Virus record (IMG/VR): IMGVR_UViG_3300021093_000182
Span: 1-37,610 of that record
Direction: 5' to 3' (one strand)
DNA: 37,610 nucleotides
Source: a virus
Below the pieces are notes generated by a model. The model saw nothing but the letters and a program-made list of their open reading frames with translations, made no database searches and was not told the origin of the DNA. Shown here piece after piece: positions 35,531-37,610 of this stretch (its first letter is position 1; each line of letters opens with the position of its first letter). Both the position numbers and the translations under genes were made by a program.

Positions 35531-35704
35531 TTATTCATCTTCTTCACAACAGTCACATTTCTCTGACTCTTGTTCTCCATACTGATTATAGAACCAATCT
35601 GCAGCATCTGCTTTAGATTGTTTTTCATAACAACCGCAATACATACTATTAGCACCTGCTAAGTATGCTTCAATCATTGCTTTCTTGAATGCTACTGGAT
35701 GCAT
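35531..35704 (-). CDS. Small Cys-rich protein (57 aa)
   Basis: Not recognised. I use the ATG at 35704 (MHPVAFKKAMIEAYLAG); a TTG three codons earlier is less likely. It overlaps the 3' end of the upstream gene by 35 bases. Five cysteines in 57 residues (YCGCYEK, KCDCCEEDE) could bind a metal. The middle, SKADAADWFYNQYGE, looks like a short helical domain seen in small phage proteins with no known role. It is followed at once by the terminator, so it is the last gene of its transcript. Confidence 0.65.
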   Translation of the reverse strand: MHPVAFKKAMIEAYLAGANSMYCGCYEKQSKADAADWFYNQYGEQESEKCDCCEEDE

Positions 35705-36092
35705 CTGTGTCAACTTTAATAAATTTACTTAGTTCAGGTCTAAAATATCCTGGTCCCTTCAAGATTTTCCCATCCTCTCTTAATACAGGTTTACCATCTT
35801 TATCTAATTTACTCATATTACTTTCTTGTATTTCATTAAATACATCTTCTATAATATGTTGCATACCATGTTTAAGAATAGTTCCGCATAAAATATATAA
35901 CTGGTCACCTAATGCATCAGCAACATCTACTAATGCTTTTTTATGACAAGCTTCTAAGTACTCATCATTTTCTTCTTTCATTAATGTATGTCTCAGATCA
36001 AATTCAGAATGAGATAATAATCTTGGCCATCTACCATTTTCTTGACCAAATGCTTTGTGGAATTTTTCCACTGCTTCAAGTTGTTTTTTCAT
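35670..36092 (-). CDS. MazG-like nucleoside triphosphate pyrophosphohydrolase (140 aa)
   Basis: All-alpha NTP pyrophosphohydrolase fold (MazG / phosphoribosyl-ATP pyrophosphatase superfamily), which would cleave (d)NTPs to (d)NMP and pyrophosphate in the cytoplasm using Mg2+. Seen: E40-E-x-x-E44 in LMKEENDEYLEA, then VDVADALGDQLYIL with D56, D59 and D63, then NMSKLDKDGKPVLREDGKIL followed by KGPGYFRPEL, a C-terminal pattern typical of the phage branch. Length is normal for that branch. The ATG at 36092 sits just below a terminator hairpin that lies between it and the upstream gene, so it depends on read-through or on its own promoter. It ends in TGA inside the next gene. Likely role: cleaning or shaping nucleotide pools, or lowering host (p)ppGpp signalling. 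Confidence 0.85.
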   Translation of the reverse strand: MKKQLEAVEKFHKAFGQENGRWPRLLSHSEFDLRHTLMKEENDEYLEACHKKALVDVADALGDQLYILCGTILKHGMQHIIEDVFNEIQESNMSKLDKDGKPVLREDGKILKGPGYFRPELSKFIKVDTDASSSIQESND

Positions 36093-36100
36093 ACTGCTAA

Positions 36101-36138
36101 AATAAAAAAAAATGGGGATAGCTTTATACTATCCCCAT
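36101..36138 (-). terminator. Intergenic terminator/attenuator between the DUF932-like and MazG-like genes
   Basis: A 10-bp stem, ATGGGGATAG (- strand 36138-36129) with CTATCCCCAT (36121-36112), has a 7-base loop and is followed on the - strand by a T-rich run (36110-36101). It lies 5 bases past the stop at 36143 and about 20 bases before the next ATG at 36092. That is the form of an intrinsic terminator, here acting as a polarity point within the - strand gene group. Confidence 0.85.
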
Positions 36139-36142
36139 AAAA

Positions 36143-37300
36143 TTAAAAGAAATCAGGTGCAGAATCTGAATCATTATCAGTTTCATTAAAGTCAAGATCA
36201 AAATCATCTTCTTCAGCAAATACTGAATCTAAATTGTCAGTAGTTTCTACTGTTTCAAAAGTATTAGCTATTGGATCATTATGCTCAAGTATTACTTCTT
36301 TTTCAAACTGTTCATAATCTTCAGGAGATGGTTGTAAAGATACTACATCTTCATCTAGAGCAAATGGAACTTCCTCAGCTTCATTTGTGTCTTCAATGAT
36401 TTCTTCTGACTGGTGCAAAACTGCTTCTATTTTTATCTCTTCTTGCACCACTTGATTATCAGATAGTTCTGCTTCAGCAATTTGATCTAGAATATTAGTT
36501 TGTCTTGGGTCAGCATATAACGGATCTATTATTTCTAGTTCTTCCTCAACTGGTTCACTAACTACAACAACTGGTTGAACTGGTTGACTAAAATCACAAA
36601 TTGTTCCTATAAAGTAATGTAAGATTCTTTGGTCTTCCATCCAAGTCTTAGGATGTGATAATTGTAATGCATCAGTTACATAATTATAAAAGGCCCATAA
36701 ACTATCTGTATTAGCAAATACATGATTTGGTTTCTTCATTTGGTCTCTTACCATACTAGATTGTTCTGTAGTAAGTATTTCATACTCAGCAAAGAGCACA
36801 CCCAAAAGTTGAGACTGTTTTCTTTTGTTAAGTGTTACTACTTCCATAGCAGCTTTATCAGAACACAACTGATTATAGTACATGTTTGCATTAGTAATAT
36901 AATTATCAATAGTAGCTTTTGTTTCTGTGTCTGCAGAACCTGTGTGTTTTCTAACCCAGCTACCAACTTCTCCAGAAATCATAACACCACCTGTCTTATT
37001 TATATAAGCACCAACTACACATTTAAACTTTACTTGTTTATTATAACTGTTTGTCCAAGCAAACATCATTGACAACTCAGGGTCATTATTAAAATTTAAC
37101 TTATAAATTCCTTGAGCAATCTGTCCATCAGCAGTACATCTGTACTCCTCATCTACAATATTAAACCCTGCAGCAGCAAGGGATTGGTAAGCATAATCAA
37201 TAACAAACTGGTGACTTATAACAGTATAAGTAGCAGCATGATTTGGTAAAGGCACACTTACTAAATGTGCCTTTGTTGTGTTTTGTATTTTCTTTGGCAT
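36143..37300 (-). CDS. DUF932-like phage protein with long acidic tail (385 aa)
   Basis: The first ~255 residues resemble DUF932 / phage-plasmid-like proteins: NHAATYTVISHQFVIDYAY near the start, then MFAWTNSYNKQVKFKCVVGA followed by MISGEVGSW, and late LWAFYNYVTDALQL with TWMEDQRILHYF. The biochemical role of this family is unclear; members are often near phage or plasmid replication genes. Residues ~260-385 are a strongly acidic, low-complexity tail ending SDSAPDFF, which recalls the acidic, Phe-ended tips of single-stranded-DNA-binding proteins. The ATG at 37300 is one base past the stop of the upstream gene, so the two are coupled. Four cysteines, unlike the near-Cys-free + strand products. 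Confidence 0.7.
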   Translation of the reverse strand: MPKKIQNTTKAHLVSVPLPNHAATYTVISHQFVIDYAYQSLAAAGFNIVDEEYRCTADGQIAQGIYKLNFNNDPELSMMFAWTNSYNKQVKFKCVVGAYINKTGGVMISGEVGSWVRKHTGSADTETKATIDNYITNANMYYNQLCSDKAAMEVVTLNKRKQSQLLGVLFAEYEILTTEQSSMVRDQMKKPNHVFANTDSLWAFYNYVTDALQLSHPKTWMEDQRILHYFIGTICDFSQPVQPVVVVSEPVEEELEIIDPLYADPRQTNILDQIAEAELSDNQVVQEEIKIEAVLHQSEEIIEDTNEAEEVPFALDEDVVSLQPSPEDYEQFEKEVILEHNDPIANTFETVETTDNLDSVFAEEDDFDLDFNETDNDSDSAPDFF

Positions 37301-37301
37301 T

Positions 37302-37610
37302 TTAAAATAAACTTAATTGATTTGTATTTGGTTCTAGAGAATTAATTTCTTTATTAATCTTCTCTAAATAGTAATCATAATTAATATCATAGTCTTCAAA
37401 TGCTTTCTCATCAGCATTTATATATAGTTTTTGCAACCATCTTCCAGCTTCTACTTGTATTTCTCTAAGGTCTTCATTATTTTTCTTGATGATCTTACAA
37501 CCCTTATTGGATATATAATATCTAATAGTATTTTGTAATTCTTCTAGTATAAAGTCTCCGGAAACTATTTCATGTTTATAAAATTTCCAATCTCCTTTGA
37601 TCTTAACACC
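37302..37610 (-). CDS. C-terminal fragment of a replication protein ending in a clamp-binding peptide, possibly a DNA polymerase
   Basis: The frame is open to the right window edge; the last ~102 residues are visible. They start GVKIKGDWKFYKHEI, continue through ILEELQNTIRYYISNKGCKI and end YDINYDYYLEKINKEI, then NQLSLF-stop. The final QLSLF matches the bacterial sliding-clamp (DnaN) binding consensus QL(S/D)LF, which typically ends DNA polymerases and other replication proteins. The 'INYDYYLEKINKEI' stretch is like the C-terminus of some phage family B DNA polymerases, but too little is visible to be sure. It is the first visible gene of the - strand group. Confidence 0.55.
   Translation of the reverse strand, partial: GVKIKGDWKFYKHEIVSGDFILEELQNTIRYYISNKGCKIIKKNNEDLREIQVEAGRWLQKLYINADEKAFEDYDINYDYYLEKINKEINSLEPNTNQLSLF

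Noticed and set aside
35330-35566. A 78-aa + strand frame across 35330-35566
   Set aside because: It overlaps the 3' end of the 1150-aa gene and runs through the convergent terminator; the 46-aa frame at 35359 is better placed and has a protein-like composition.
35689-36100. + strand frames opposite the MazG-like gene
   Set aside because: The - strand frame has clear MazG-like motifs; the antisense frames read like AT-rich shadows rich in Leu, Ile and Ser.
36722-37072. A 116-aa + strand frame opposite the DUF932-like gene
   Set aside because: It is antisense to a recognisable protein and has unlikely Cys/His/Phe-rich composition.
1-37610. tRNA genes, CRISPR arrays, insertion sequences or attachment sites
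   Set aside because: Gaps between genes are too short and show no cloverleaf, direct-repeat array, transposase or integrase.

Overview
The window looks like part of a crAss-like phage genome (order Crassvirales, dsDNA podovirus-like phages of Bacteroidota). Four things support this. The DNA is very AT-rich. The start codons have AT-rich leaders with no clear GGAGG, as is usual in Bacteroidota and their phages. A set of enormous, back-to-back genes lies on the + strand, one of which carries the DFDGD active-site loop of the crAss-type single-chain virion RNA polymerase. Several neighbours also read like conserved crAss-like virion proteins. The standard genetic code fits: TAA, TAG and TGA all act as stops and no gene needs a recoded stop.

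Layout. Bases 1-671 are the 3' end of a protein with a phage-lysozyme domain. Bases 730-7841 hold two Gly-Gly-rich virion proteins (1632 and 735 aa). Bases 7906-35499 form one tightly packed run: a 1091-aa internal protein, a 2232-aa protein with a PD-(D/E)XK nuclease domain, a 4674-aa virion RNA polymerase, a 1150-aa protein with one membrane segment, and a 46-aa very basic protein. The 4674-aa protein also carries a zincin metallopeptidase motif, a SLOG-type Rossmann domain and three ADP-ribosyltransferase-like domains. Gene spacings in this run are +2, -1, -7 and +6 nt, which points to coupled translation. From 35500 to the right end the genes are on the - strand: a partial protein ending in a clamp-binding QLSLF peptide (possibly a DNA polymerase), a DUF932-like protein, a MazG-like NTP pyrophosphohydrolase and a small Cys-rich protein. 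Two intrinsic terminators punctuate this strand. The + and - blocks converge near 35500.

How the genes may work together. In crAss-like phages the giant proteins are packaged in the virion and delivered to the cell, where the RNA polymerase transcribes early genes. Here the delivered set would also bring a nuclease, a peptidase and likely NAD-using effector domains. The - strand genes look like replication and nucleotide-metabolism functions.

The most striking observation concerns cysteine. The + strand products total about 11,780 residues and I count only eight cysteines. Four form a CxC...CxC cluster in the 735-aa protein. The other four sit at the facing ends of the three giant proteins: residue 2231 of 2232, residue 4 and the last residue of the 4674-aa protein, and residue 4 of the 1150-aa protein. 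This places one Cys on each side of both gene junctions and nowhere else in 8,056 residues, which suggests a head-to-tail linkage or a shared metal site. No tRNA, CRISPR array, insertion sequence or integrase was seen. No stretch over 300 bases lacks a gene.
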